NCBI GenBank assembly: GCA_018053185.1
Contig: JAGPLX010000001.1
Span: forward strand, 1 to 64,000
Length of the DNA: 64,000 nucleotides
Direction: 5' to 3'
DNA from: Syntrophobacteraceae bacterium
GTDB lineage: Bacteria > Desulfobacterota > Syntrophobacteria > Syntrophobacterales > Syntrophobacteraceae
Shown here in pieces: positions 16,716 to 27,400 of this stretch. The position numbers and the translations under genes are program-made. The notes beneath the pieces are model-generated. The model was given only the letters and a program-made list of their open reading frames with translations, made no database searches and had not been told where the DNA came from. How positions within the stretch are numbered: position 1 is the stretch's first letter; the number at the start of each line of letters is the position of its first letter.

Positions 16716-18362
16716 TTACTGGTAGATGGTCAAATTCCTGGTACTCGAACTGAAGACTTCACGGTCGACCATCACATTGACACAAGCAGGTTTCCCCGAA
16801 TGCCGTGCCCTTTCGAGGGCCGGTCGAATCTCCGAAGGGCGGGTGACGTATTCTCCATGTCCGCCCATGGCCTCCACGATCCGATCATATCGGAGGGGAG
16901 AAAGCAGGTTTGCCGTGTTCCCTCGCTCGGGACCGTACTTGTTCAGCTGTGCAAAACGCACCTGGTTCCAGGCGGCATTGTTGGCCACTATGCCGACCAC
17001 GGGAAGATTGAACCGGATGAGGGTATCATAGTCAAATCCGGTGAGACCGAAGGCGCCGTCACCAAACAGGACCACCACGTCTTTTTCGGGCATGGCGGCT
17101 TTGGCGGCAATGGCAAAGGGAGTGCCGACCCCCAGGGTACCGAGGGGTCCAGGATCGAGCCAGTGCCCGGGTTTTCGGGCCCGGATCACGCCAGCGGACA
17201 TGGTGACCACATCCCCACCGTCCACGATGATCACCGACTGGTCATTCAGAAAGTCGTCGATCTCCCGGGCGAGCCGAAGGGGGTGAATAGGTACGGCATC
17301 GGAATATAGGAACTGGCGATCCTGGCCCCCCAGATCGGTCTCCCGCGTGTGCAGCTCGACCAACCACGGTTGCAGATCCGCGGTCGAGGAAAGCCTTTCG
17401 ATGAGTTCCTCCAATACCGCCGAGGCATCCCCTTGAATGGGAACTTCCACCTCACGGTTGTGGCAGAGTTCGCCGTAGTCCAGGTCCACCTGGATGACCC
17501 TGGCGTTGGGCGATATGGCGGCGCCGTAACCCAGTCTGAAGTCGAAAGGAGTGCCCAGGATAAGTACCACATCCGCTCTGGACAGGGCGTATTTCCGTGA
17601 GCGAGCGAAGAGATAGGGCGAGTCGGGGGGCAGACATCCCCGGGCGGCGCCGTTGAGGAAGGTCGGAATTCCGCTCTTTTCCACCAACTTTAGGAGCTGG
17701 TCCGATCCTCGACAGCTCCAGACCTGAGTGCCCGCCAGGATCACCGGGCGTTGAGCCTTGGCCAGGAGTTCCCCGGCGCGATCCATCAGCCTTCGCTCCC
17801 CCGTCATCCGCCCCAGGGATCTGGAGTGCTTCGGGATGGGAGCATCCTGTTCTTCCACTTTTCCATCGAGTACATCCTGAGGAATCTCGAGAAAAGCGGG
17901 CCCCGGCCTGCCGCTGAAAGCCTCTCGAAAGGCCATGCCGACGATCTCGGGAATCCGGTGGGTCTGGAAGATCGTCCCGGAAAACTTGGTGATGGGCTTC
18001 AGAATGTCCACGTGATTCATCTCCTGCAATCCGCCCTTGTACAGGTTTCTGACCGGGGCCTGCCCCCCGATGATCAGCATCGGCACCTGGGCTCGGAAGG
18101 CATTGGCGACCCCCGTGATCGCATCGGTTACACCGGGTCCGGCGGTGACGACCGCCACCCCCGGAAAACCCGTCAGCCGGGTCCAGGCATCCGCTGCGTG
18201 GGCTGCTGTCTGCTCGTGTCTCACGTCGATGATGCGAATACCCTCATCCAGGCAACCGTTGTAGATGTCCATCACATGGCCTCCGCAAAGGGTGAAAATC
18301 GTCTCGATCCCCTCCCGCCTGAGTGCCTTTGCTACGAGCTGTCCTCCTGTCACTTTCGCCAT
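16716..18362 (-). CDS. Thiamine-diphosphate-dependent enzyme (acetolactate synthase-like)
   Basis: The 548-residue protein has the three-domain layout of the acetolactate synthase / oxalyl-CoA decarboxylase superfamily. The N-terminal pyrimidine domain has the catalytic Glu50 in RHEQTAAHAADAW and the loop GVAVVTAGPGVTDA; the C-terminal PP domain has GDGAFGLTGFDYDTL followed by VANNAAWNQ, the metal and diphosphate site. The reaction is uncertain: no small regulatory subunit gene or CoA-transferase lies beside it, so biosynthetic acetolactate synthase is not established. GAGGAG precedes the ATG. The nearest neighbour is a transporter on the same strand 182 nt downstream. Confidence 0.82.
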   Translation of the reverse strand: MAKVTGGQLVAKALRREGIETIFTLCGGHVMDIYNGCLDEGIRIIDVRHEQTAAHAADAWTRLTGFPGVAVVTAGPGVTDAITGVANAFRAQVPMLIIGGQAPVRNLYKGGLQEMNHVDILKPITKFSGTIFQTHRIPEIVGMAFREAFSGRPGPAFLEIPQDVLDGKVEEQDAPIPKHSRSLGRMTGERRLMDRAGELLAKAQRPVILAGTQVWSCRGSDQLLKLVEKSGIPTFLNGAARGCLPPDSPYLFARSRKYALSRADVVLILGTPFDFRLGYGAAISPNARVIQVDLDYGELCHNREVEVPIQGDASAVLEELIERLSSTADLQPWLVELHTRETDLGGQDRQFLYSDAVPIHPLRLAREIDDFLNDQSVIIVDGGDVVTMSAGVIRARKPGHWLDPGPLGTLGVGTPFAIAAKAAMPEKDVVVLFGDGAFGLTGFDYDTLIRFNLPVVGIVANNAAWNQVRFAQLNKYGPERGNTANLLSPLRYDRIVEAMGGHGEYVTRPSEIRPALERARHSGKPACVNVMVDREVFSSSTRNLTIYQ

Positions 18363-18768
18363 GGTTGTCTCCTCGTGAGTGTTCTCCCCGGATCGGGATT
18401 TTGATCCCTTGCAGGACCGACCCGGACCCCCGTGCCCTTGCGAGACCGGATGAGGCCGGGTTTTCGACCCACCAAGGGTGCCTCAATCCTCTTCCGAAAT
18501 TCCCGCCTCGCCTCCGGCTCAAGGGAGCATCCTTTCGGAACCCCTTGCCACTAACCAATGACAGATGTTACCTTCACCGGCAAGAACGATTTGCACGGGT
18601 CGAGCAAACGCGATTCGGGATCATGCGATTCCGGCGGGAGAGGTCGTGCTTTTTCCGCACCAGTTTCCGTAAGGGTCTCAAATTTCATATTGCCTTTTGT
18701 TTTTCTTTCGGCTACAAGGAAAAGCTTACTTGCCCCGAGCAAAACAGTCCCTGGGGGCGAAGAATTTG
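18363..18768. other. 406-nt gap upstream of the tRNA-tuf block
   Basis: Divergent spacer between the thiamine-diphosphate enzyme (-) and tRNA-Tyr (+). The only element I can support is a sigma70-type promoter at 18690-18718. The sequence becomes AT-richer from about 18680. No gene is seen. Confidence 0.6.
18690..18718 (+). promoter_or_regulatory. Predicted promoter for the tRNA-Tyr/tRNA-Thr/tuf block
   Basis: TTGCCT (18690-18695) and TACAAG (18713-18718) are 17 bases apart, each matching four of six consensus bases, in a T-rich stretch. Transcription would begin near 18725, about 45 nt before tRNA-Tyr, a normal tRNA leader length. Confidence 0.4.
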
Positions 18769-18853
18769 GAGAGGTACCCGAGCGGCCAAAGGGAGCAGAC
18801 TGTAAATCTGCCGGCGAAGCCTACGGAGGTTCGAATCCTCCCCTCTCCACCAT
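18769..18853 (+). tRNA. tRNA-Tyr (GUA)
   Basis: An 85-nt class II tRNA with encoded CCA. The acceptor stem is GGAGAGG (18769-18775) with CCTCTCC (18843-18849), the anticodon loop CTGTAAA has GTA at 18803-18805, a long variable arm follows, and the T-loop is TTCGAAT. The long variable arm and GUA anticodon identify tyrosine. It precedes tRNA-Thr and tuf, an order known from many proteobacteria. Confidence 0.97.
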
Positions 18854-19029
18854 TTAGAAAATAATCCATGTAGGAGATGATGGCGGCTTGAGCGGCTCAT
18901 TATCGACGGCACTACATGTGGTGAAACGGGAACATTGAATGCCGGGCTGTAGGCTCTGTGCGGACTCCACTCCAATCAAGGTTCCCTGCGTGATTGACGC
19001 TCCCCAGTGTAATGGCTGCTTTCTCACGA

Positions 19030-19106
19030 GCCCACGTAGCTCAGCAGGTAGAGCACTTCCTTGGTAAGGAAGAGGTTCACCGGTTCGACCCCGGTCGTGG
19101 GCTCCA
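19030..19106 (+). tRNA. tRNA-Thr (GGU)
   Basis: A 77-nt tRNA with encoded CCA. Acceptor stem GCCCACG (19030-19036) pairs with CGTGGGC (19096-19102); the anticodon stem CTTCC/GGAAG encloses TTGGTAA with anticodon GGT; the T-loop reads TTCGACC. It lies 143 nt before tuf. No tRNA-Gly is found between it and tRNA-Tyr, where some bacteria have one. Confidence 0.97.
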
Positions 19107-19249
19107 CACGGCAATGGCTGACGAGAGAGCAGGCATCGCCACCTTGTTCCCTTCGGACCGGCCGCTACGCTTTGACTTTGATACATATTCATAATTGAGA
19201 GATACCGTATCCAGAGTGCAGTGAAAAAACGTATGGAGGAGGAAAAGCG

Positions 19250-20443
<1,194 letters not shown>

Positions 20444-20467
20444 TGTTTTGCGATAAGGGGTTGCCCC

Positions 20468-20617
20468 ATGCGAGTTTTGATCACCCTGGCATGCACCCAG
20501 TGTAAGCGGCGCAACTACAACACGACCAAGAACAAGCGCACGACTCCTGAGAAACTGGGCTTTAGGAAGTATTGCAGGTTTTGTGGAACCCACACGGAGC
20601 ACAAGGAAACCAAGTAG
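20468..20617 (+). CDS. rpmG: 50S ribosomal protein bL33
   Basis: bL33 is a 49-residue protein at the E site of the large subunit. The sequence reads [19 protein letters not shown] at its start and has two cysteine pairs, CTQC and CRFC, so it is the zinc-ribbon form. The ATG is 25 nt after tuf. Its place between tuf and secE is the usual one. No tRNA-Trp, often present between rpmG and secE, is seen here. Confidence 0.95.
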   Translation: MRVLITLACTQCKRRNYNTTKNKRTTPEKLGFRKYCRFCGTHTEHKETK

Positions 20618-20714
20618 TTTTTCCTGTCTGCCCCCATGGGGGTGGAACCCGTTCCCGCGACCAAAGATCACGGTGTTCTTTGGGACACAAAGGGGCGTTT
20701 CCGAGGGAAACTCC

Positions 20715-21143
20715 ATGACGGGAAGGGAAATGGCGGGAGTTCGGCCCCCGATTTCAGCGGCTTGTGGAGGTTGGAAGACAAAGGGAGCGAGAAACCTGGT
20801 GAAGCTGTTCCAGAAAAAAGTGGGAGAGGAAGCAGACTCGGCTGCAAGAGGCCAGCGGGCCAGGGCCCCAAGGAAATCGGCCGTACAGCCTTCAAAACCC
20901 AAGAAGAGCGAACCTGTCAAGAAGGCCTCCAGAAAAAGCGACCAGCCTCGCCTGCGGTGGTGGAACGACCTTCGGCAATATCTGCGTGAAGTTGTATACG
21001 AACTGCGCAAGGTCATCTGGCCTACCCGGAAGGAAACCATCGGATCCACTTCCGTGGTCTTGATGATTGTGCTTCTGGCGGGCATATTCTTGGGTTTCGT
21101 GGACGTGATTTTAAGCCGCCTGGTCCGGATGGTCACCGGCTGA
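20715..21143 (+). CDS. secE: Preprotein translocase subunit SecE
   Basis: SecE clamps SecY in the protein-conducting channel. The conserved part is at the C-terminus: WWNDLRQYLREVVYELRKVIWPTRKET, cited here as its core YELRKVIWPTRKET, then one transmembrane helix (VVLMIVLLAGIFLGFVDVIL). The start is uncertain. The ATG at 20715 follows GAGGGA with a six-base gap and yields 142 residues with a long basic, Lys/Ser/Pro-rich N-terminal region; GTG at 20799 would give 114. The gene lies before nusG, as in most bacteria. Confidence 0.92.
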   Translation: MTGREMAGVRPPISAACGGWKTKGARNLVKLFQKKVGEEADSAARGQRARAPRKSAVQPSKPKKSEPVKKASRKSDQPRLRWWNDLRQYLREVVYELRKVIWPTRKETIGSTSVVLMIVLLAGIFLGFVDVILSRLVRMVTG

Positions 21144-21261
21144 AACGGCGGCCGGCAGGTGGGAAGTGCGAGGGTCCAACCGTGCCTTCCACAGCCTGAT
21201 CCCAGGCCATTTGTGGACTTTGCGCTGTAATTCATTTAGTGATTGATGAACGGGGTTATCG

Positions 21262-21792
21262 GTGGCCATACAGTGGTACATTGTACATACCTACTCGGGA
21301 TTTGAGCACAAGGTTAAAACGACGCTGGAGGAACGGATCAAGGCCGAGGGGAAAGAGGCCCTTTTCGGACAGATACTCGTGCCAACCGAGAAGGTCATCG
21401 AACTTGTGAAAGGCCAGAGAAAAGCCTCATCCCGGAAATTTTATCCCGGCTATATTCTGGTCCAGATGGAACTCAACGATGAGACGTGGCATCTGGTGCG
21501 TGACACCCCGAAGGTGACCGGTTTTATTGGAAGCCAGGAACGCCCCATCCCCCTTTCGGACGAAGAGGCTCAGGCTGTCATCCAGCAGATGGAGGAAGGC
21601 GCCCAGAAACCTCGACCCAAGTATCGATTCGAGAAGGGCGATGAAGTCCGGGTTGTGGACGGACCATTTGCCAGTTTCAACGGTACCGTGGATGAAGTGA
21701 TGCCCGAAAAAGGAAAAGTGCGGGTCCTTGTGAGCATTTTCGGCCGATCTACCCCGGTCGAACTGGATTTCGTGCAGGTGAACCGCATTTAA
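21262..21792 (+). CDS. nusG: Transcription termination/antitermination protein NusG
   Basis: NusG binds elongating RNA polymerase and links it to Rho or to the ribosome through S10. The 176 residues comprise the NGN domain (WYIVHTYSGFEHKV near the start, then RKFYPGYILVQMELND) and a C-terminal KOW domain with FEKGDEVRVVDGPFASFNG. Length is normal. The start codon is GTG at 21262 with only a weak upstream GGGG. It opens the rplK-rplA-rplJ-rplL-rpoBC group. Confidence 0.97.
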   Translation: MAIQWYIVHTYSGFEHKVKTTLEERIKAEGKEALFGQILVPTEKVIELVKGQRKASSRKFYPGYILVQMELNDETWHLVRDTPKVTGFIGSQERPIPLSDEEAQAVIQQMEEGAQKPRPKYRFEKGDEVRVVDGPFASFNGTVDEVMPEKGKVRVLVSIFGRSTPVELDFVQVNRI

Positions 21793-21835
21793 CCTCCTTG
21801 GTCCAGGGCAGTCTGCTTAAGGAGCTCAAGAAGGA

Positions 21836-22261
21836 ATGGCTAAAAAGGTTGTAGCGAACATCAAGTTGCAGGTTCCAGCCGGGGCTGCGAACCCATCCCC
21901 TCCCATCGGCCCGGCCCTCGGGCAGCACGGCGTCAACATCATGGAATTTTGCAAGTCCTTCAACGCCAAGACCCAGGGGCAGGAAGGGATGATCATTCCT
22001 GTGGTCATCACTGTCTATGCGGACCGATCCTTTACCTTCATCACCAAGACTCCACCGGCCTCCATTCTGCTAAAGAAGACGGCTCAGGTGGCCAAGGGTT
22101 CCAGTGAACCCAACCGAACCAAGGTTGCCAAGGTGACCAAGGCCCAGGTGACGGAAATCGCCAAGCTGAAGTTGCCGGACCTCAATACCAGGGATTTGGA
22201 TGCGGCAATCCGCACCATTGAGGGAACCGCACGCAGCATGGGAATCGAGATCGAAGGCTAG
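21836..22261 (+). CDS. rplK: 50S ribosomal protein uL11
   Basis: uL11 is part of the GTPase-associated centre and binds 23S rRNA around helix 43/44; thiostrepton acts there. The 141-residue protein has the N-terminal proline-rich part [20 protein letters not shown] and the C-terminal RNA-binding part ending RSMGIEIEG. Length is ordinary. The ATG follows AGGAG-like sequence AAGAAGGA. An 8-bp-stem hairpin separates it from rplA. Confidence 0.98.
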   Translation: MAKKVVANIKLQVPAGAANPSPPIGPALGQHGVNIMEFCKSFNAKTQGQEGMIIPVVITVYADRSFTFITKTPPASILLKKTAQVAKGSSEPNRTKVAKVTKAQVTEIAKLKLPDLNTRDLDAAIRTIEGTARSMGIEIEG

Positions 22262-22265
22262 CCCC

Positions 22266-22287
22266 CCTTCCCCGCTGAAGGGGAAGG
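22266..22287 (+). other. Hairpin between rplK and rplA
   Basis: CCTTCCCC (22266-22273) and GGGGAAGG (22280-22287) form a perfect 8-bp stem with a six-base loop in the 46-nt gap. It begins five bases after the rplK stop. No T-run follows. Known L1 feedback targets lie upstream of rplK in E. coli, so a regulatory or processing role here is speculation. Confidence 0.4.
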
Positions 22288-22307
22288 TGACTTTCGGGGA
22301 GTTGAAG

Positions 22308-23012
22308 ATGGCAAAAAGGGGGAAGAAGTACTTGGCGGCACGGGGGAAGATCGACCCGACCAGGCGATATACCTTTCAGGAAGCCCTTCAGCTGGCTTCG
22401 GAGTGTGCGTTTTGCCGCTTTGACGAGACACTGGATATCGCCGTGAGGCTGGGCGTGGACCCCCGCCATGCAGACCAGATGGTGCGTGGGACCGTGGTTC
22501 TCCCCAACGGGTTGGGGAAAGTGGTCCGGGTGTTGGCCTTTGCCAAGGGGGAGAAAGTCAAGGAAGCCATGGACGCTGGGGCGGACTATGCCGGCGGAGA
22601 CGAATTGGTGGAAAAGATCAAGGAAGGCTGGTTGGAGTTTGATAAGACCGTAGCCACCCCGGACATGATGGGAACCGTCGGCAAGATCGGCAAAATCCTG
22701 GGGCCTCGCGGTCTCATGCCAAACGCCAAGCTGGGTACCGTCACTTTCGATCTTGCCAAGGTGATCCAGGAGATCAAGGCCGGCAAGGTAGATTTCCGCG
22801 TGGAAAAGACGGGGATCGTCCACGCCCCTATGGGTAAAATCTCCTTTGGAGACGAAAAGCTTCTCCAGAATATTTCGGCTTTCATGGACACCATCCTGCG
22901 GCTGAAGCCTACAGCAGCCAAGGGCACCTATTTGCGGGGAATAGCCATCTCCACCACCATGGGACCCGGCATTCGGATCGATCCCCTGATGGTGAAGGGT
23001 ATTTTGTCCTGA
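22308..23012 (+). CDS. rplA: 50S ribosomal protein uL1
   Basis: uL1 forms the mobile L1 stalk that moves deacylated tRNA out of the ribosome and represses its own operon in several bacteria. The 234-residue protein begins [16 protein letters not shown] and carries the family stretch [20 protein letters not shown] in the form [17 protein letters not shown]. The ATG at 22308 is chosen because this is the conserved N-terminus; an upstream in-frame extension from 22200 runs through the end of rplK. A 404-nt gap to rplJ follows. Confidence 0.97.
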   Translation: MAKRGKKYLAARGKIDPTRRYTFQEALQLASECAFCRFDETLDIAVRLGVDPRHADQMVRGTVVLPNGLGKVVRVLAFAKGEKVKEAMDAGADYAGGDELVEKIKEGWLEFDKTVATPDMMGTVGKIGKILGPRGLMPNAKLGTVTFDLAKVIQEIKAGKVDFRVEKTGIVHAPMGKISFGDEKLLQNISAFMDTILRLKPTAAKGTYLRGIAISTTMGPGIRIDPLMVKGILS

Positions 23013-23416
23013 GTTCGATGCCCGCAGGGTCGAGACGCGGGATGAACCCCTGTCGGAATGTGGGGATTCACCGGCGCGCCTACCGGCCGGCTTTTAAAGG
23101 AAGGGAAGATGGACGCGGCTTCTTCCCGGTATTCACGGAATGAGTGCGGATTACCTGCCGCACGGTGCTTTCAGACATCTGAGACCCTAGGTACATCCGA
23201 GAGGTGTTTAAACCCCTCCAGTCGGGGGGAACCTATCGAGATGCTGGAAGGAACCAATCGGGCCCGCGGATCCACGAGCGGGATCGGAAGTCCATAAGGC
23301 GCAAGGCAACCTTTCGGGGGGATCCTGGAAGATCGTGATCCCAGGCCCGCTCCGTGGAGGATGCCGCCTCCGTAAGACGAAAGCACGCCGGCAGAAGAAG
23401 GGAGGGTAGAGAGACT
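23013..23416 (+). promoter_or_regulatory. rplJ leader region (L10-leader candidate)
   Basis: These 404 nt precede rplJ and contain no gene. In many bacteria this position holds the L10(L12)4-binding leader that feeds back on rplJL expression. Local pairings are seen, for example GGAGG (23356-23360) with CCTCC (23367-23371) about 45 nt before the rplJ start. The ribosome site is GGAGGG (23401-23406). Identity with the known leader family was not tested, so this is a positional assignment. Confidence 0.5.
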
Positions 23417-23941
23417 TTGGAACGAATCCAGAAGGAGCAAGTGGTTTCGAAACTGCACGAAAAGCTGCAGCGCGCCAGCACGGCAATCCTCACGGATTTC
23501 AAAGGGATGAACGTGGCCGAAATGAGCGAGTTGAGGGAGGCCCTTGCGGCGCAGCAGGTGGAATACCTGGTGGTCAAAAACACCTTGATGCGGCTGGCAA
23601 GCCGCGATACGGGTGCGACCGCCCTCGAAGCCCACCTGAAAGGGACCAATGCCGTTGCCATTGGGTACAGGGATCCCAGCATTCCCGCCAAGATCATCAA
23701 AAAGTTCAGCAGGACCAACGAAAAACTCAAGATCAAGGCAGGAGTCCTGGGCACCCGCCTCCTCGGCCCGGATCAAGTAAGTACCCTGGCCGAGCTTCCT
23801 CCGCGGGAGGAGCTCCTGGCAAAGTTCCTGGGCACTTTGAATGCGGTACCCACCGGTTTTGTCACCGTATTGAGCGGTGTCATCCGTTCTTTTGTCGGCG
23901 TGCTGGCAGCCGTTCAACACAAGAAGGAAGAACAAGCCTAA
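23417..23941 (+). CDS. rplJ: 50S ribosomal protein uL10
   Basis: uL10 anchors the L7/L12 stalk to the ribosome. With the TTG start at 23417 the product is 174 residues, a typical length, beginning [17 protein letters not shown] after GGAGGG. The core [20 protein letters not shown] and [10 protein letters not shown] are conserved family segments. A longer frame from GTG at 23354 would add 21 residues without similarity and would run into the leader hairpin, so it is rejected. rplL follows after 21 nt. Confidence 0.95.
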   Translation: MERIQKEQVVSKLHEKLQRASTAILTDFKGMNVAEMSELREALAAQQVEYLVVKNTLMRLASRDTGATALEAHLKGTNAVAIGYRDPSIPAKIIKKFSRTNEKLKIKAGVLGTRLLGPDQVSTLAELPPREELLAKFLGTLNAVPTGFVTVLSGVIRSFVGVLAAVQHKKEEQA

Positions 23942-23962
23942 GACTTATGGAGGAAGCGGATC

Positions 23963-24349
23963 ATGTGTAATTTCACCAAAGCGGATTTGATACAGTTCAT
24001 TGAAAACATGACGGTTCTGGAGCTGAGCGAGCTGGTCAAGGAACTCGAACAGAGGTTCGGCGTCTCCGCCGCGGCTCCCATGCCCATGGCGGTCATGCCG
24101 GGCGCCCCTGCCGCGGAGGCTGCTCCGGTAGAAGAGCAGACGGAATTCTCGGTGGTGATCACCGGGGTTGGCGACAAGAAGATCCAGGTCATCAAGGAAG
24201 TTCGGGCCATCACGAATCTGGGGCTCAAGGAAGCCAAGGATTTGGTGGAGAAGGTGCCTGGTCTTGTAAAGGAAGGCATTCCCAAGGAAGAGGCGGAGGC
24301 GATTGCCAAGCAGCTGACCGAAGCAGGTGCCACAGTCGAGATCAAGTAG
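23963..24349 (+). CDS. rplL: 50S ribosomal protein bL12 (L7/L12)
   Basis: bL12 dimers form the flexible stalk that recruits translational GTPases. The 128-residue protein has the N-terminal dimerisation helix pair ([22 protein letters not shown] region, motif [11 protein letters not shown]), an Ala/Pro-rich hinge at about 38-55, and the C-terminal globular domain with [18 protein letters not shown] and [17 protein letters not shown]. Composition and length are ordinary. Downstream an attenuator-like hairpin separates it from rpoB. Confidence 0.98.
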   Translation: MCNFTKADLIQFIENMTVLELSELVKELEQRFGVSAAAPMPMAVMPGAPAAEAAPVEEQTEFSVVITGVGDKKIQVIKEVRAITNLGLKEAKDLVEKVPGLVKEGIPKEEAEAIAKQLTEAGATVEIK

Positions 24350-24369
24350 ATCCCCCTGACCGTTCGGAC

Positions 24370-24420
24370 ATCGGAAACCGGCTGTGGGAGGCCTTCCAGC
24401 CCGGTTTCCGATTTTGATTT
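24370..24420 (+). terminator. rplL-rpoB attenuator-like terminator
   Basis: ATCGGAAACCGGCTG (24370-24384) pairs with CAGCCCGGTTTCCGAT (24397-24412), with one bulged C, followed by TTTTGATTTTG. A strong stem with a T-rich tail between rplL and rpoB matches the partial terminator known at this place in E. coli, which lowers rpoBC relative to ribosomal protein output. Read-through must occur because no rpoB promoter is obvious. Confidence 0.75.
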
Positions 24421-24496
24421 TGTAAACCCTCTCCGTTTCCCTTGTTTGAGGAGCGACCTACGGTTCTCCACCTATCCCTGAGTTGCAGGAGAAGTC

Positions 24497-27400
24497 ATGG
24501 CAACGGCCTTAACCCATGAATACCGGGTACGAAAGAATTTTGCAAAAATCCCCAAGATTATCGACATCCCAAACCTCATCGAGATGCAGAAGGAAAGTTA
24601 CAACCAATTTCTGCAGTGGGATGTTTCACCGGCACTCCGGGCGGACAGAGGGCTCCAGGAAGTCTTCAAGAGCGTCTTTCCCATCGAGGATTTCAGCGGA
24701 ACGGCCTCTCTCGATTTCGTTCAGTACAGTTTGGGAGAGGTCAAGTACGATGTGGAGGAATGCCTGGCCAGGGGCATGACCTACGAAGCCCCCGTCAAGA
24801 TTGTGGTGCGCCTGGTGGTCTATGATGTGGACAAGGAAGCGGGGACTCGATCCATCCGCGACATCAAAGAACAAGAGATCTATTTTGGGACCTTGCCGCT
24901 CATGACCGACAACGGAACTTTCATTGTCAACGGGACCGAGCGTGTCGTGGTGAGCCAGCTGCACCGATCTCCCGGGATCTTTTTCGACCATGACCGGGGC
25001 AAGACTCACTCCAGCGGGAAAATCCTCTATTCTGCCCGGATCATTCCTCTGAGGGGTTCCTGGCTGGACCTGGAATTTGACCCCAAAGACATTCTGTACG
25101 TGCGGATCGACCGAAGGCGAAAATTCCCGGTGACCGTTCTCCTCAAGGCCCTGGGCTATACCACCGAAGAGCTTCTCAACTATTTCTACCCCAGCGAGAA
25201 AGTCTTTCTGGGCGACGAAAAGCAGTCCGAAAAGGAACTCCTTCCCGAAATCCTCGTCGGAAGTCGGGCTCCCGAGGACATCCTCCACCCTCAAACCGGC
25301 GAAGTCCTCATCAGGAAGAATCGGAAGCTCGGAAAGCAGACTCTGAGGCGTCTGCAGGAGGTGGGAATTCAGCGTCTGCCTATGAAGACCCTCGAACTCG
25401 TGGGCCGGGTTCTTGCCCAGGACGTTATCGATTTTCAAACGGGGGAGATCGTCGCCGAATGCAACGATACCATCACAGAGGCCATGCTGGGCGACTTCCT
25501 CCAGCGAGGCATCCGGGAGATCGAGCTGCTCCATCTGGAAGGCCAGGACGTCAGCCCTTCTTTCAGAAACACCCTCCTCATGGACAAGGTAAATGCCCAG
25601 GAAGATGCACTCATTGAAATCTACCGCCGTCTGCGTCCCAGTAATCCCCCCACTTTGGAAGTGGCCAAGGAGTTCTTCCACAACCTGTTTTTCAATCCGG
25701 ATCACTATGATCTTTCAGAGGTAGGGCGACTGAAACTCAATCTCCAACTGGAACTGGACGTTCCCCTGGACTGTCGAACCCTGCGCAAGGAAGATATTCT
25801 CGTCGCCGTTCGGCACCTCATCCGCCTCAAAGATTCCCAAGGCCCCGTGGACGACATCGACAACCTGGGGAATCGTCGCGTCCGCGCCGTGGGCGAGCTG
25901 CTCGAGAATCAGTACCGCATCGGCCTGGTGAGAATGGAGCGAGCCATCAAGGAACGGATGACCCTTCAGGAGGTCGAGGCCTTGATGCCCCATGACCTGA
26001 TCAATGCCAAACCCGTCTCGGCGGTGGTCAAGGAATTTTTCGGCACAAGCCAGCTCTCCCAGTTCATGGACCAGACGAATCCCCTCTCCGAAATCACCCA
26101 CAAACGCAGGCTGAGCGCTCTGGGACCGGGAGGGCTTACCCGGGAACGGGCAGGGTTTGAGGTTCGGGACGTACATCCGACTCATTACGGCCGGATTTGC
26201 CCCATCGAGACTCCGGAAGGTCCAAACATCGGTCTCATTGTATCCTTGTCCACTTATGCCCGAGTGAACCCTTACGGCTTCATCGAAACACCCTACAGGC
26301 TGGTGGAATCCGGCTGCGTGAAAAAGGATGTGAGCTACCTCACCGCCATGGACGAAAAGGATTTCCCCATTGCCCAGGCCAATGCTCCCCTCGACGAGAA
26401 GGGATACTTCGTCAATGAGCAGGTGTCGGCCCGAAAGGCTGGGGAATTTGTCATGGTTCCCCCGGAAGAAATCCGCTACATGGACGTTTCCCCGAACCAG
26501 CTGGTGAGTGTTTCCGCCTCCCTGATCCCGTTTCTGGAGCACGACGACGCCAACCGTGCCCTCATGGGCTCCAACATGCAACGACAGGCGGTGCCTCTCA
26601 TTCAGACCCGAGCTCCCCTGGTGGGAACCGGTATCGAGTGCATTGTCGCCAGGGACAGTGGAGTCACCACTGTGGCCAAGCGGGACGGAATGGTGGAATA
26701 TGTGGATGCCACCCGCATCGTCATTCGAGCCACCGAGGAGGAATCCGAGACGGACAGCGGCGTGGATATCTACAAGCTGATCAAGTTTCAGAGATCCAAC
26801 CAGAACACCTGCATCAATCAGAAGCCCCTGGTACACCATGGAGACTTGGTGCGCAAAGGGCAGATCATTGCTGACGGTCCATCCACGGATCACGGCGAAC
26901 TGGCCCTCGGCAGGAACGTGATGGTCGCCTTCATGAGCTGGGGGGGGTACAACTTCGAGGACTCGATTCTCGTGAGCGAGCGGATAGCCAAGGAGGATGT
27001 TTTCACCTCGATCCACATCGAAGAATTCGAGGTGGTAGCTCGGGACACGAAGTTGGGTAAGGAGGACATCACCCGAGACATTCCCAATGTGGGCGACGAG
27101 GCCCTCAAGAACCTGGACGACAGCGGGATCATCCGCCTTGGGGCCTATATCAAGCCCAACGATATCCTGGTGGGAAAGGTCACGCCCAAGGGGGAATCCC
27201 AATTGACCCCCGAGGAAAAACTGCTGCGAGCTATCTTCGGGGAAAAGGCCAGCGACGTCAAAGACACATCCCTGCGAGTTCCCCCGGGGGTCGAAGGGAT
27301 TGTCATTGATGCCAAGGTGTTCTCCCGGAAGGGGGTGGAACGGGACGACCGCACCCGCATGATCGAGGACATGGAAATTGCCAGGCTGATGAAAGACCAG

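Noticed and set aside
18854-19029. Possible tRNA-Gly between tRNA-Tyr and tRNA-Thr
   Set aside because: No acceptor/T-arm combination was found; only a 7-bp CATGTAG/CTACATG inverted repeat is present.
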